Source: Polynucleobacter sp. es-MAR-4
GTDB lineage: Bacteria > Pseudomonadota > Gammaproteobacteria > Burkholderiales > Burkholderiaceae
Assembly (NCBI RefSeq): GCF_018882055.1
Contig: NZ_JACVPF010000001.1
Span: 434,001-498,000, forward strand
DNA: 64,000 nucleotides
Direction of reading: 5' to 3'
Shown: one piece after another, positions 55,169-64,000 of the stretch
How the letters are laid out: every line of letters begins with the position of its first letter
How positions within the stretch are numbered: position 1 is the stretch's first letter
The notes under the pieces: generated by a model
Seen by the model: only the letters and a program-made list of their open reading frames with translations
Told to the model about the DNA's origin: nothing
Database searches by the model: none
Program-made: the position numbers and the translations under genes

Positions 55169-55942
55169 ATGAACTCCACCCCACCTTGTATCGACCTCCG
55201 GCTCGACGGAGCTATCGCCCGAATTACCTTCAATAATCCTACGGCACGCAATGCCTTAACCTGGCCAATGTACGAAGAGCTCAAGCGAATTTGCGATGAC
55301 ATAGCAGATAAACCAGAGATCAAGGTAGCGATATTCAGGGGTGCTGGCGACAAGGCATTTGTGTCAGGTAGCGATATTCAGCAATTTGTCGACCTGAAAG
55401 AAAATGAGGCCTATGAAGTTGCAGTCGATGCCATTTTTCACTCCTTGCAGCACCTACCCATTCCCACCATTGCGCTGATCGAAGGTTTAGCTGTCGGTAG
55501 CGGCTTATTGATTGCTACTGCTTGCGATTTCAGAATATCAACTACTGATGCACGCTTTGGCATTCCAGTAGCAAAGACTTTGGGAAATTGTCTATCACCA
55601 AGCAATCTGTCATGGATAGCAAACCATTTAGGCGTTCCAATGGTGAAACGGATGCTGCTCACCGCAGAACTCATCAAGGCGCCAGAGTTGCAGAACTCAG
55701 GCTACCTGTATCAAACCGCTACCCCAGAAGAAATGACAGGTGCAGCTGAAGCTTTGGCTAGCAAATTATCAGCACTAGCGCCAATTACTCAAAAGGCCAG
55801 CAAAGTCACATTGGCACGCTTGATGGAAAGCAATTTACCGGATTGCACCGAACTCATGAGAGAGACCTACAACAGCGTCGACTTCAAAGAAGGAGTGAAT
55901 GCCTTCCTTGAAGGACGCCCACCAAAGTGGCTTGGCAAGTAG
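55169..55942 (+). CDS. Enoyl-CoA hydratase/isomerase family protein
   Basis: 257 residues, crotonase fold: FRGAGDKAFVSGSDIQQF and EGLAVGSGLLIATACDFRISTTDARFG hold the oxyanion-hole glycines; the catalytic Glu positions of classical hydratases are not clearly conserved (KTLGNCLSPSN follows). Single gene, divergent from the DUF5993-DsbB pair. Confidence 0.9.
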   Translation: MNSTPPCIDLRLDGAIARITFNNPTARNALTWPMYEELKRICDDIADKPEIKVAIFRGAGDKAFVSGSDIQQFVDLKENEAYEVAVDAIFHSLQHLPIPTIALIEGLAVGSGLLIATACDFRISTTDARFGIPVAKTLGNCLSPSNLSWIANHLGVPMVKRMLLTAELIKAPELQNSGYLYQTATPEEMTGAAEALASKLSALAPITQKASKVTLARLMESNLPDCTELMRETYNSVDFKEGVNAFLEGRPPKWLGK

Positions 55943-55963
55943 TGCTCTGTAAATCCTATTAGA

Positions 55964-56656
55964 TTAAATAATCTTGATTTTGAGTGGAGTAAGGCCTTCG
56001 ACGCTACCCTCAAGCACGTCACCTTTTTTAACAGGGCCTACACCTGCAGGTGTACCAGACATAATTAAATCGCCTGGCTCGAGCGTAAATAAAGTAGAGA
56101 GGTAAGCAATCGTGTCTGGAACATTCCAGATTAGCTGGTTTAAATCGCCCTCTTGGCGTACTTCACCATTCACCAATAGCTTTACTGCACCCTTGCTCGG
56201 ATGTCCGAACTGAGCGGCAGGAGTAATAGCTGCACAAGGGGCTGACTGATCAAAGGCTTTACCAGTATCCCAAGGACGCCCCATTTTCTTAGCCTCGCCT
56301 TGCAAGTCACGACGAGTCATATCTAAACCAACGCCATAACCATATACATGCTCGAGCGCTTTATCCGCAGGAATATTGGCGCCACCCTTGCCAATAGCCA
56401 CGATCATCTCGACCTCATGATGCACATCGTTCGACAGGTTTGGGTATTGCATATCTTTACCATCAGCCACGATTGAGTTCGCCGGCTTCATGAAAAAGAA
56501 TGGTGGCTCACGGTCGGGATCGTGACCCATTTCGCGAGCATGATCAGCATAGTTACGACCAACGCAATAAATCCGGTTCACGGCAAATCGACGTGTGTCA
56601 CCCACTACAGGAAGTGATGGAACGATCGGTGGATCAATAACGTATGCGGTGCTCAT
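55964..56656 (-). CDS. Fumarylacetoacetate hydrolase family protein
   Basis: 230 residues of the FAH fold: [39 protein letters not shown] (metal-binding Glu residues) and [17 protein letters not shown]. Acts on small diketoacids or as fumarylpyruvate hydrolase in aromatic degradation; substrate cannot be read. Confidence 0.93.
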   Translation of the reverse strand: MSTAYVIDPPIVPSLPVVGDTRRFAVNRIYCVGRNYADHAREMGHDPDREPPFFFMKPANSIVADGKDMQYPNLSNDVHHEVEMIVAIGKGGANIPADKALEHVYGYGVGLDMTRRDLQGEAKKMGRPWDTGKAFDQSAPCAAITPAAQFGHPSKGAVKLLVNGEVRQEGDLNQLIWNVPDTIAYLSTLFTLEPGDLIMSGTPAGVGPVKKGDVLEGSVEGLTPLKIKII

Positions 56657-56731
56657 GATTAGCCTTTCTAATGGGTGTCTAATTTTTAATAATTATTGTG
56701 TGAATTCATTATGACATTACTTGAAGGAAGG

Positions 56732-57007
56732 TCATTTGTGATCTTTGGTACGCAGCTTGAGAACCAAAATGCTCAAAGCTAAGGCAAAGGTTAAGGCATT
56801 GGCCAGAATTAAAGGCCAGGTCTCAATCATGAGGCCATAAATAAGCCATAAACCTACCCCAGCAGTAAATAAGCTATACATGCCTACCGATATTCCAGAG
56901 AGATCTCGGGTACGCCAGGATTGAATAGCCTGGGGCAGAAAAGCGATCGTTGTCAGAAACGCAGCGCAGTAACCAATAATCTCAATCTGATGTGGCTGTA
57001 AGTTCAT
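56732..57007 (-). CDS. SemiSWEET-type sugar transporter
   Basis: 91 residues with three membrane segments and the PQ-loop signature FLPQAIQSWRTRDLSGISVGMY. A half-unit of the SWEET fold that dimerises to move sugars. It reads directly after the cytochrome gene. Confidence 0.88.
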   Translation of the reverse strand: MNLQPHQIEIIGYCAAFLTTIAFLPQAIQSWRTRDLSGISVGMYSLFTAGVGLWLIYGLMIETWPLILANALTFALALSILVLKLRTKDHK

Positions 57008-57011
57008 TCAA

Positions 57012-57401
57012 TTACTGCTTTTTATTAAGACCGGCTTTGCGCGCTTCAATTTCTTTATTAATTGCAGCCAAGGTTTTTGCATCCGGAGTCTTCCAGTTGC
57101 CACCGGCTTTATTGGCCATATAAGCCACAGCGTCCGAGAAAGCCTCAACTGTGAGGTTAGGATTGCCACCCTTGGCAGGCATACCCCTCACGCCAACGTA
57201 AGCGTGAGCCGTCAGAGTGACCTGACCTTCAGCAATCAAAGGAGCCCACTTAGCCTTATCGCCAAACTTAGGCGCATTCAAAACGCCAGAGCCATGACAG
57301 GCTGCACAAACTTGCTTATAAGTATTTTCACCCGGCTCAGCAAAGGCAGAAAAGCTCAGAACACTAGCAGCAAGAATCCAAGGGCGAAGAGATAGAGTCA
57401 T
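57012..57401 (-). CDS. Class I cytochrome c
   Basis: About 129 residues from ATG 57,401: signal peptide ending SFSAFAEP, haem site CAACHG and axial Met in GVRGMPAKGG, similar to cytochrome c5. A longer frame from 57,437 adds 12 residues. Periplasmic electron carrier. Next gene is SemiSWEET, a common but unexplained pairing. Confidence 0.9.
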   Translation of the reverse strand: MTLSLRPWILAASVLSFSAFAEPGENTYKQVCAACHGSGVLNAPKFGDKAKWAPLIAEGQVTLTAHAYVGVRGMPAKGGNPNLTVEAFSDAVAYMANKAGGNWKTPDAKTLAAINKEIEARKAGLNKKQ

Positions 57402-57516
57402 ATCGATACCAATAAAGTTTGTTGGGAATGACAACAATGTATCTCAATTTTTAAACGAATGTATTAATTAAGCCCAATTCCAGCACAAATGGGTTGCAGA
57501 TTGGGTGATTAAAACC

Positions 57517-58542
57517 TTAAAGCCACCCGGCGATCTGCTTCTTTAATCCAATGGATTTATAACCAGGACTAGCGCTGGAAAGGACTCGAATTTTTCGAAT
57601 GAGTTTGGCTAGATCGGGATTAGTACTGAGGTCCTCATTCATAGCCAGAAAGAAAATTTCCTCCTTGAGCTGTATGAAATCCAAGCCATTCTCCAAGGCA
57701 ATACTTTTTACACCCATACCGACATCTGCTTTTTTAGCCAATATCGCCGTAGCAATTGCAGAGTGGGTGAACTCCTCATTCTCGTAACCCTTAATGCGGA
57801 TAGCATCGATACCATCTTTTGCCAAAATAGTATCGAGCAATAGGCGCGTTCCAGACCCCTTCTGCCGATTGATAAAGCGAATCTTGGGTCTTAATAAATC
57901 CTTGGGCGAAATAATATTGAGCGGATTACCTTTGGCAACCAATAGACCTTGTACACGTTTCATTACCGGAAATATTTGCATTCCCTCTTTTTGGAGTCTC
58001 TTGGAAATAATCTGAGAGCTTTGTGGATCTGAAACATGGAAGCCCGCAATATCAACCTCGTAATTCAATAGGCGCTCCAGAGCCTCACCCGATCCAGCGG
58101 TAATTAGCTCAAAGCCACCAATCTCGAAAACTGCCTTTTGAATAATGGGATCGCTACTACTAGCAAAGCGCCACTGTTTTTTTGCCTTGACCCTAAACTG
58201 AGCAAAACCCTCTTCTAAGTGCAACAGACTGGATTGACCCAAACGCATCGTCTTTTGATCAAAGTCCTCGGTAAATTGAATCAAGTATCTGGCGTATTCC
58301 GACAACTGGGATCCATGCCCCCTCACCCTGTCTATGAGCTTAAAGCCGAGCGCCTGCTCTACATCGTTGAGTTTTTGCCACACATTTCTATAAGACAAGC
58401 CCATTTTCTTACAGGCAGACATAAGTGTTTTGCCATGCTCAATGTCTTTTAACAGGACGGTCAACCACACCAAATCGACCACTGCCGGGTCTTTTGCGTT
58501 TTTACTACCAAAAACGAGGGTTGGCCGGATCTGAATTCTCAT
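57517..58542 (-). CDS. ModE-like regulator with periplasmic-binding-type C-domain
   Basis: 341 residues. N-terminal winged helix as in ModE (DIEHGKTLMSACKKMGLSYRNVWQKLNDVEQALGFKLIDR, about 33-72), then a substrate-binding-protein-like domain from about 110 (PBP-like, seen in tungstate/molybdate regulators). Likely a ligand-responsive regulator of the divergent tungstate gene and of itself. Confidence 0.85.
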   Translation of the reverse strand: MRIQIRPTLVFGSKNAKDPAVVDLVWLTVLLKDIEHGKTLMSACKKMGLSYRNVWQKLNDVEQALGFKLIDRVRGHGSQLSEYARYLIQFTEDFDQKTMRLGQSSLLHLEEGFAQFRVKAKKQWRFASSSDPIIQKAVFEIGGFELITAGSGEALERLLNYEVDIAGFHVSDPQSSQIISKRLQKEGMQIFPVMKRVQGLLVAKGNPLNIISPKDLLRPKIRFINRQKGSGTRLLLDTILAKDGIDAIRIKGYENEEFTHSAIATAILAKKADVGMGVKSIALENGLDFIQLKEEIFFLAMNEDLSTNPDLAKLIRKIRVLSSASPGYKSIGLKKQIAGWL

Positions 58543-58582
58543 ATGTAATTTTTTGCATATTCATGTTTTGTAATATGACAAA
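58541..58582. promoter_or_regulatory. Candidate operators between regulator and tungstate gene
   Basis: ATATG-N10-CATAT (58541-58560) overlaps the regulator start and TTTGT-N6-ACAAA (58567-58582) lies in the divergent promoter gap. Spaced dyads here suit a dimeric ModE-type protein. Confidence 0.55.
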
Positions 58583-58617
58583 TCTTAACCGAACCTACCT
58601 AAGGGAAGTGAACTCAA

Positions 58618-59439
58618 ATGAAATTGTCATTTAACAGATTACTGGCAACCGCCATTACTGCGCTAGCACTTTTAAGCAATTTTGCTTACGCGCAAGAGAA
58701 AAGTATTGTGGTGTCATCCACAACCTCAACAGAGCAATCAGGTCTTTTTGGCTTCATGTTGCCAATCTTCAAAATGAAAACCGGTATTGATGTCAAAGTG
58801 GTTGCTGTTGGTACTGGCCAAGCACTAGACATTGGTCGTCGTGGTGATGCAGACGTCGTGTTTGTGCATGACAAGCCTGCAGAAGAGAAGTTTGTTAGCG
58901 AGGGTTATGCAACCAAGCGCACAGAAGTTATGTATAACGACTTCGTATTGATTGGACCTAAATCTGATCCAGCCAAAATTGGCGGCGGCAAAGATATCAA
59001 AGTTGCGTTTCAGAAGATTGCAACTGCTCAAGCTCCATTCGTATCACGCGGCGATAAGAGCGGCACACATGCTGCAGAGTTACGCTACTGGAAAGATGCT
59101 GGCGTCACAGTAGCACCTAGCGCCTGGTATAAAGAGACTGGTTCAGGCATGGGTCCTGCTCTCAATACTGCATCCGCAATGAATGGCTACATCTTGGCTG
59201 ATCGCGCTACCTGGTTGGCATTTAAAAACCGTGGTGACCTAGCTATCTTGGTTCAAGGCGATCCAAAACTATTTAATCAATATGGTGTCATGTTGGTAAA
59301 TCCAGCTAAGTTCCCACATGTGAAAAAAGCTGAAGGACAAGCATTTATCGATTGGATCACTTCCAAGAATGGTCAAGACGTGATTGCTAGCTACCAAATT
59401 GGTGGCGAACAACTCTTCTTTCCAAATGCTAAGAAATAA
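58618..59439 (+). CDS. tupA: TupA-like tungstate-binding protein
   Basis: 273 residues, signal peptide ending NFAYAQ, then the oxyanion-binding start VVSSTTSTEQSGLF with the TTSTxxSGL pattern of tungstate ABC binding proteins and FVSRGDKSGTHAAEL. A molybdate-binding protein is the alternative. No tupB permease or tupC ATPase lies nearby. Confidence 0.87.
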   Translation: MKLSFNRLLATAITALALLSNFAYAQEKSIVVSSTTSTEQSGLFGFMLPIFKMKTGIDVKVVAVGTGQALDIGRRGDADVVFVHDKPAEEKFVSEGYATKRTEVMYNDFVLIGPKSDPAKIGGGKDIKVAFQKIATAQAPFVSRGDKSGTHAAELRYWKDAGVTVAPSAWYKETGSGMGPALNTASAMNGYILADRATWLAFKNRGDLAILVQGDPKLFNQYGVMLVNPAKFPHVKKAEGQAFIDWITSKNGQDVIASYQIGGEQLFFPNAKK

Positions 59440-59455
59440 TTAACCGGGAAAAATC

Positions 59456-59680
59456 ATGGAACTAAAAGTCAAACTCAGCGCACGCAATACCCTCAGCGGC
59501 AAAGTAGTCGAGCTCAAAATGGGTCAAACCACTTCTCATGTGAAGCTGGATATTGGCGCCGGTCATATCGTAACCGCCTCCATTACTAATGAGGCTGTGG
59601 ATGAACTCAAACTCAAGGTTGGTGATCAAGCTTGGGCAGTAATCAAGGCTTCTGATGTCATGATTGCTAAAGACGCTTAA
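59456..59680 (+). CDS. Mop-domain molybdopterin/tungstate-binding protein
   Basis: 74 residues, one Mop (TOBE) domain: KLSARNTLSGKVVELKMGQTTSHVKLDIGAG, ITNEAVDELKLKVGDQAWAVIKASDVMI. Such molbindins store or buffer oxyanions. It is 16 bp after tupA, one operon. Confidence 0.93.
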   Translation: MELKVKLSARNTLSGKVVELKMGQTTSHVKLDIGAGHIVTASITNEAVDELKLKVGDQAWAVIKASDVMIAKDA

Positions 59681-59697
59681 TCAGTAGTTGATATGCA

Positions 59698-59722
59698 AAA
59701 GGCCCGCATTGCGGGCCTTTTT
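59698..59722 (+). terminator. Intrinsic terminator after the Mop gene
   Basis: AAAGGCCCGC / GCGGGCCTTT with an ATT loop and T-run; can also stop the minus-strand gene converging on it. Confidence 0.9.
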
Positions 59723-59767
59723 TCTTTACTGCTTCAGCACTTTAAATGCTGAATTAGTTTTGAATAC

Positions 59768-60349
59768 TTATTTCTTTGGCGCTACAAAACCAATTGCTGT
59801 GTCATCAACGAACTCAACCAACACGTCGTCACCAGCCTTAAATTTCTCAAGACCTAAAACGCTCTGATCTACCTTCACTTTTTGCTTCTCGCCTGATGGC
59901 AATGTGAATGTCACTACACGAGTTTTCGCATCGATTGTGCCAATCTTCACAGTTGCATAAACAGTATCAGTAGTCTCTTCAAATGGCTTTGCGGAACCTT
60001 TGCCCGAAACCACTACTGAACGCACACCTGAAACTCCTGGTTTTGCGCCCTTAGGAGCAGCAACTAAACCAACTGCAATCGCTTGAGCATGCTCAACCAC
60101 AAACACATCGCCCTTCTTCACTTTATCTAAATCATTTACTTGTTTAGATACGTTCATTTGAGCCAAGTTACCGTTAGCATCCTTAAGAACAACGATACGA
60201 TTCTTTACGTCCACTGAATCAACGGTAGCGGTCAATACAACTGCTTCAGCTGCCAAAGGCAACATTTTTGCAGGAGCTTGAGCAAATGCTGAGCTTGCAA
60301 CTACCAAACCGAGTGAGGCAACTAATGTAGCCAATAAAGATTTCTTCAA
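59768..60349 (-). CDS. Periplasmic protein with two related segments
   Basis: 193 residues from TTG 60,349, chosen because AGGAG lies 5 nt upstream. Signal peptide LATLVASLGLVVASSAFAQ. The remainder has two similar halves: TATVDSVDVKNRIVVLKDANGN and ATVKIGTIDAKTRVVTFTLPSGE, each followed by a V-rich strand (KKGDVFVVEHAQAIAVGL and KAGDDVLVEFVDDTAIGF). No function assigned. Confidence 0.75.
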   Translation of the reverse strand: MKKSLLATLVASLGLVVASSAFAQAPAKMLPLAAEAVVLTATVDSVDVKNRIVVLKDANGNLAQMNVSKQVNDLDKVKKGDVFVVEHAQAIAVGLVAAPKGAKPGVSGVRSVVVSGKGSAKPFEETTDTVYATVKIGTIDAKTRVVTFTLPSGEKQKVKVDQSVLGLEKFKAGDDVLVEFVDDTAIGFVAPKK

Positions 60350-60534
60350 GATAACTCCTAGATAAAGGTTTATGAGGGGCGCCAATCATCTGGCACCACC
60401 AATCCATTTTAACCATGAAGTGGCTTACTTATAAGCCTTAGAGCTAATATTTAAAGCCTAAATCGGTGCAATTTGCTACATTGGAGTCTTAATGGCCCAT
60501 TCTCCTGAATAGATTGATAACAAAGAGACAGCGC

Positions 60535-60957
60535 GTGATCTTGATTAAATCCTGGCAGGATGCCAAACCAGATGCTTGGACAATCCGCAAGCGTGTCTTC
60601 ATTAAAGAGCAAGATGTTCCTGAGGAAATGGAGCTTGATGAACATGACCCAGCGGCACTGCATGCCCTAGCTTACATAGGATCCCAATGTATCGGGACAG
60701 CTCGCCTGCTGACCTTACCTAACAATATGGGGAAGATTGGGCGCATGGCTGTATTGCCCGCTTATCGCAGACAAGGCATTGGCAAAAATTTAATGGGCGC
60801 CCTGCTTGATCAGAGCAAGTCCCAGGGTATTACTAAACTGAAGTTACATGCCCAACTCACTGCTATTCCGTTTTATGAGCAATTTGGGTTTATTGCAGAA
60901 GGTGATGTCTATAACGAGGCAGGTATTGCACATCGCGATATGATTCTATTTATCTAA
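60535..60957 (+). CDS. GNAT-family N-acetyltransferase
   Basis: 140 residues from GTG 60,535 (GAGA upstream); a TTG at 60,514 is possible. Motif A acetyl-CoA site RMAVLPAYRRQGIGKNLM with the P-loop RRQGIG; FYEQFGFIAEG near the end. Acceptor unknown. Short gap to the thioesterase gene. Confidence 0.88.
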   Translation: MILIKSWQDAKPDAWTIRKRVFIKEQDVPEEMELDEHDPAALHALAYIGSQCIGTARLLTLPNNMGKIGRMAVLPAYRRQGIGKNLMGALLDQSKSQGITKLKLHAQLTAIPFYEQFGFIAEGDVYNEAGIAHRDMILFI

Positions 60958-60972
60958 AAGCATCTTACTGAC

Positions 60973-61392
60973 ATGACTCAATTGACCAACCCGCCCTTCC
61001 TCTTTCGTGTTTGCTATTCGGATACGGATGCCGCAGGATTTGTGTATCACGCTCGCTATCTCGAGATTTTTGAGCGTAGTCGCTCCGAATGGTTGCAACA
61101 AAGAGGTTTGAGCCCAACAAAATTAGTTAAGGAATTTGGGATCGTTCTCCCCGTTCGTGAAATCACGATGAATTTTCATAGGCCTGGGCGTTTAGATGAT
61201 CTGCTGAGCATTGATCAAATCATCGAGCATCGTGGAAGAACCCAAATTGCGGTGAAACAAACTGCAAAACGGATTGTTGAGGGCCTCGAGCCAGAGCTCA
61301 TTGCTAGCGCGGTACTTCATATTGTCTGCGTTGACACCACCACCCTAAAGCCTAAGGGTCTACCTGACTGGCTATTTGCGGCTGACCAATAA
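60973..61392 (+). CDS. YbgC-type acyl-CoA thioesterase (hot-dog fold)
   Basis: 139 residues: VCYSDTDAAGFVYHARYLEIFERSRSEWL holds the catalytic Asp and the helix of 4HBT/YbgC enzymes. Hydrolyses short acyl-CoAs; no tol-pal genes adjoin it here. Confidence 0.92.
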   Translation: MTQLTNPPFLFRVCYSDTDAAGFVYHARYLEIFERSRSEWLQQRGLSPTKLVKEFGIVLPVREITMNFHRPGRLDDLLSIDQIIEHRGRTQIAVKQTAKRIVEGLEPELIASAVLHIVCVDTTTLKPKGLPDWLFAADQ

Positions 61393-61414
61393 CATCACTA
61401 CTGAAGAGACTTCA

Positions 61415-62005
61415 ATGCAAGAAGGCAAGTTACTGACATTTGTAAAAGAGCTCGCAATACTGCTAGAGAGCAAACCTAGCGAAGAGATTATTTTCTCCAA
61501 AGGAAAGAATCTTTTAGAAAATCTGATTCGCGTTGATGACTGGTTGCCAGAAGAATTTTGTAAACCGCATCCACAGTACTACCAACAATACTTGCTATAT
61601 GCAGATCCACTTGATCGTTTTTCAGTTGTTAGTTTTGTTTGGGGTCCTGGTCAAAAGACGCCATTACATAACCATACTGTCTGGGGCATGGTCGGTCAAT
61701 TACGTGGGCAAGAACGAAGTGCAAACTACTACCAACAAGCTGATGGCAGTTACAAGGCTGATGAATCCTTCCTTTGCCAGCCAGGTCAAGTAGCCACCGT
61801 ATCCCCTGATACGCATGACATCCACGTAGTGGAGAATGCTTTAAGCGACCAAACATCTATCAGCATCCATGTGTATGGCGGAAATATTGGCCGTATCCAA
61901 CGCGCAGTATTCGACCCCATTACGGGCTCAGAAAAATTGTTTATCTCGGGATATGCTAATTCTGTAACACCCAATCTTTGGAATGCAGCAGAGAAAGTGT
62001 CCTGA
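61415..62005 (+). CDS. Cysteine-dioxygenase-family cupin
   Basis: 196 residues from ATG 61,415. Metal-binding cupin motif TPLHNHTVWGMVGQLRGQE and the later His of THDIHVV and SISIHVYGG fit the PF05995/cysteine dioxygenase superfamily, which oxidises Cys or related thiols. The Cys-Tyr crosslink residue is not obvious. Substrate not known. Confidence 0.85.
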   Translation: MQEGKLLTFVKELAILLESKPSEEIIFSKGKNLLENLIRVDDWLPEEFCKPHPQYYQQYLLYADPLDRFSVVSFVWGPGQKTPLHNHTVWGMVGQLRGQERSANYYQQADGSYKADESFLCQPGQVATVSPDTHDIHVVENALSDQTSISIHVYGGNIGRIQRAVFDPITGSEKLFISGYANSVTPNLWNAAEKVS

Positions 62006-62112
62006 TAGCTTAAAATATGGACTCTTTCTGCAAACACTGTAAGTGTGGCAGCTCACCCCATTGACCGGGATAGTCGTTTAATTGAATACGGGTCAATATT
62101 TATTTGGCCCCT

Positions 62113-63396
62113 ATGTTATTTACAGATCTCGGTTTATCAGAATCCATTCTTCGCGCTATTAGCGAGGAAGGCTACACCAGCCCTACCCCTATTCAAGAAA
62201 AATCCATTCCCGCCGTCTTAAAGGGTGGAGATTTACTTGCTGCCGCTCAAACCGGCACTGGTAAAACTGCAGGGTTTACTCTGCCGATCTTGCAGCGCCT
62301 AAGCAGCACCGCCAAAGTTGGCGGCAAACGTCAATTACGCGTATTGATTCTGACCCCTACCCGTGAGTTAGCGGCACAAGTTCAAGAATCTGTCGTGACC
62401 TACGGTAAATATACGGGCTTGAAATCCACTGTCATCTTTGGCGGTGTCGGTGCAAACCCACAGATTAAAGCGATTGCTGCAGGCTTAGATATTTTGGTTG
62501 CAACGCCTGGTCGCCTACTTGACCTCATGTCTCAGAACTGCGTCTCACTCGCCAATATTGAAATCCTCGTCTTGGACGAAGCAGATCGCATGTTGGATAT
62601 GGGCTTTCTGCGTGATATCAAAAAGATTTTGGCTGCATTGCCAAAGCAACGTCAGAACTTACTGTTTTCAGCAACCTTCTCTACCGAGATCAAGGCTTTG
62701 GCTGATGGCTTACTTAATTCACCAGCATTGATTGAAGTGGCGCGCAGTAACAGCACAAATGAAGCCATTGCTCAACTCATTCATCCGGTAGACAGAACCC
62801 AAAAGCATCCTTTGTTGGCGCATTTGATTAAAACCAATCAGTGGCAACAGGTTCTCGTATTTACACGTACCAAACATGGCGCCAATAAGTTGGTTACTCA
62901 GCTTGAAAAAGATGGCATTACTGCGATGGCGATTCATGGCAATAAGAGTCAAAGTGCTCGCACTAAAGCTTTAGCTGAATTTAAGGATGGAAAAATCACC
63001 GTCTTAGTAGCTACCGATATCGCAGCTCGTGGAATCGATATTGATCAACTCCCCCATGTTGTGAACTATGACTTGCCCAACGTATCCGAAGACTATGTGC
63101 ACCGCATTGGAAGAACGGGTAGAGCTGGATCAAATGGTGTTGCGGTATCTTTGGTCTGTGTTGATGAACATCAGATGCTGCGAGATATTGAAAAACTAAT
63201 TAAGCAAAAACTTCCCCAAGAGGTGATTGCTGGATTTGAGCCAGACCCTAATGCCGTAGCCCAACCAATCCAATTGCGCAGCCAACAGCACCAACAATCT
63301 AGAAAGCCTCGGCCAGGTAATGCCGGTGGTGGTAATGGCGGAGGCAAACCTGCGGCTAAACGTAGTAGCCCACCAAAGAGAAGTTTTAATCGATAA
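62113..63396 (+). CDS. rhlE: DEAD-box RNA helicase, RhlE type
   Basis: 427 residues from ATG 62,113 (the longer reading from a TTG is not needed). All DEAD motifs: [35 protein letters not shown] and HRIGRTGR. The C-terminus is Gln/Gly/Arg-rich. Acts in RNA unwinding, ribosome biogenesis and mRNA decay. Confidence 0.94.
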   Translation: MLFTDLGLSESILRAISEEGYTSPTPIQEKSIPAVLKGGDLLAAAQTGTGKTAGFTLPILQRLSSTAKVGGKRQLRVLILTPTRELAAQVQESVVTYGKYTGLKSTVIFGGVGANPQIKAIAAGLDILVATPGRLLDLMSQNCVSLANIEILVLDEADRMLDMGFLRDIKKILAALPKQRQNLLFSATFSTEIKALADGLLNSPALIEVARSNSTNEAIAQLIHPVDRTQKHPLLAHLIKTNQWQQVLVFTRTKHGANKLVTQLEKDGITAMAIHGNKSQSARTKALAEFKDGKITVLVATDIAARGIDIDQLPHVVNYDLPNVSEDYVHRIGRTGRAGSNGVAVSLVCVDEHQMLRDIEKLIKQKLPQEVIAGFEPDPNAVAQPIQLRSQQHQQSRKPRPGNAGGGNGGGKPAAKRSSPPKRSFNR

Positions 63397-63445
63397 ATCT
63401 CCGCTAATATTGCATCCACACTATTGATACATAGAGTTAATTGAT

Positions 63446-64000
63446 ATGAATACCACCAATCCTCAAGAGCCTCGCTTAACCTCACTCTCGCATGGCGGCG
63501 GCTGTGGCTGCAAGATTGCTCCTGGAGTTCTTTCAGAGATTCTAAAAAGTGTTCCACAACTACCGTTTCCTAAAGAACTCTTAATTGGCATTGAGACTTC
63601 GGATGATGCTGCTGTGTATCAAATAAATGAATCTCAGGCGATTGTTGCGACAACTGATTTCTTCATGCCCATCGTGGATGATCCATTTGATTTTGGCAAG
63701 ATTGCCGCTACAAATGCAATCAGTGATATTTACGCCATGGGAGGCACCCCACTATTTGCCTTAGCGCTTGTTGGTATGCCCATTAAGGTTCTTTCGAATG
63801 CAACCATTGCCCGCATCTTAGAAGGTGGTGCCGAAGCCTGTAGGGCCGCTGGAATTCCAATTGCGGGCGGCCACACAATTGATTCGGTTGAGCCTATTTA
63901 TGGCTTAGTTGCCATCGGGATCGTTGATCCTAAGCTCGTAAAGAGCAATGCCGCTGCTCAGGCTGGAGATGTACTTATTTTGGGTAAACCCCTTGGTGTA
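63446..64000 (+). CDS. selD: Selenide, water dikinase SelD (N-terminal part)
   Basis: 185 codons to the window end. HGGGCGCKIAP carries the catalytic Cys20 (E. coli Cys17) and Lys23; both Cys codons are TGT/TGC, so this is the Cys form and not a selenoprotein. ATP-dependent synthesis of selenophosphate for Sec or for 2-selenouridine in tRNA. Later domain SDDAAVYQINESQAIVATTDFFMP follows. C-terminus beyond base 64,000. Confidence 0.94.
   Translation, partial: MNTTNPQEPRLTSLSHGGGCGCKIAPGVLSEILKSVPQLPFPKELLIGIETSDDAAVYQINESQAIVATTDFFMPIVDDPFDFGKIAATNAISDIYAMGGTPLFALALVGMPIKVLSNATIARILEGGAEACRAAGIPIAGGHTIDSVEPIYGLVAIGIVDPKLVKSNAAAQAGDVLILGKPLGV

Noticed and set aside
60423..60438. GGCTTA-CTTA-TAAGCC hairpin upstream of the GNAT gene
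   Set aside because: Small, no associated regulatory context.

Overview
The window looks like a chromosomal segment of a small-genome freshwater betaproteobacterium of the Burkholderiaceae, most probably Polynucleobacter or a close relative. This is inferred from protein character and gene order (hflC-hflK-hflX-hfq-der-bamB-yfgM-hisS-ispG-rlmN-ndk; surE-pcm-nlpD; recR-ybaB-dnaX beside the 4.5S RNA; trx-rho-rpmE2). No database search was possible. Coding density is high, many start codons overlap the preceding stop, and several genes usually found at these loci in relatives are missing (rpoS, rodZ, pilF).

Layout. 1-11,005 (minus): membrane protease regulators HflC/K, GTPases HflX and Der, Hfq, BamB and YfgM of the envelope, HisS, IspG, RlmN, Ndk. 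11,300-16,575: a BAX-inhibitor membrane protein on plus, then rlmD, a PolB-like exonuclease, nlpD, pcm and surE on minus. 16,603-24,080 (minus): a complete heavy-metal RND efflux operon (czcA, B, C types) followed upstream by an OprB-like porin. 24,259-27,076: recR, ybaB, dnaX and the divergent SRP RNA.

27,080-33,600 is the accessory region. It is visibly more AT-rich and holds an integrase remnant, two copies of a 24-bp repeat with an internal dyad, a lipoprotein-like protein made of five exact 32-residue Cys repeats, an RDD-fusion membrane protein beside a second unknown membrane protein, a helical protein of unknown function, a lone nucleotidyltransferase, tRNA-Ile2(CAU) with a partial tRNA copy nearby, a HigBA-type toxin-antitoxin pair with its operator, and an ExoX-DUF3820 exonuclease. 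It ends at a LexA-controlled umuDC operon.

35,691-46,167: a DUF1993 protein, a TPR membrane protein, AddA/AddB recombination nuclease-helicase, thioredoxin, Rho with a C-rich leader, and ribosomal protein L31 type B. 46,179-49,301: a GT-C glycosyltransferase and a MATE-fold transporter spaced by 3 nt. 49,340-53,283 (minus): four consecutive lipoproteins including LpoB and YcfL types, a likely envelope module. 53,342-57,401: a Bug-type solute-binding protein, a DsbB variant with its DUF5993-like partner, an enoyl-CoA hydratase, an FAH-family enzyme, a SemiSWEET transporter and a cytochrome c. 57,517-59,680: a ModE-like regulator divergent from a tungstate-binding protein and a Mop protein, with no permease or ATPase. 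59,768-64,000: a periplasmic protein, a GNAT enzyme, a YbgC thioesterase, a cysteine-dioxygenase-like cupin, RhlE helicase and the start of selD.

No CRISPR array, rRNA operon, intact insertion sequence or prophage was seen. The strongest candidates for undescribed biology are the 27.3-33.6 kb island, the four-lipoprotein cluster, the DsbB variant whose second cysteine pair sits in a C-terminal tail, and the orphan tungstate-binding module.
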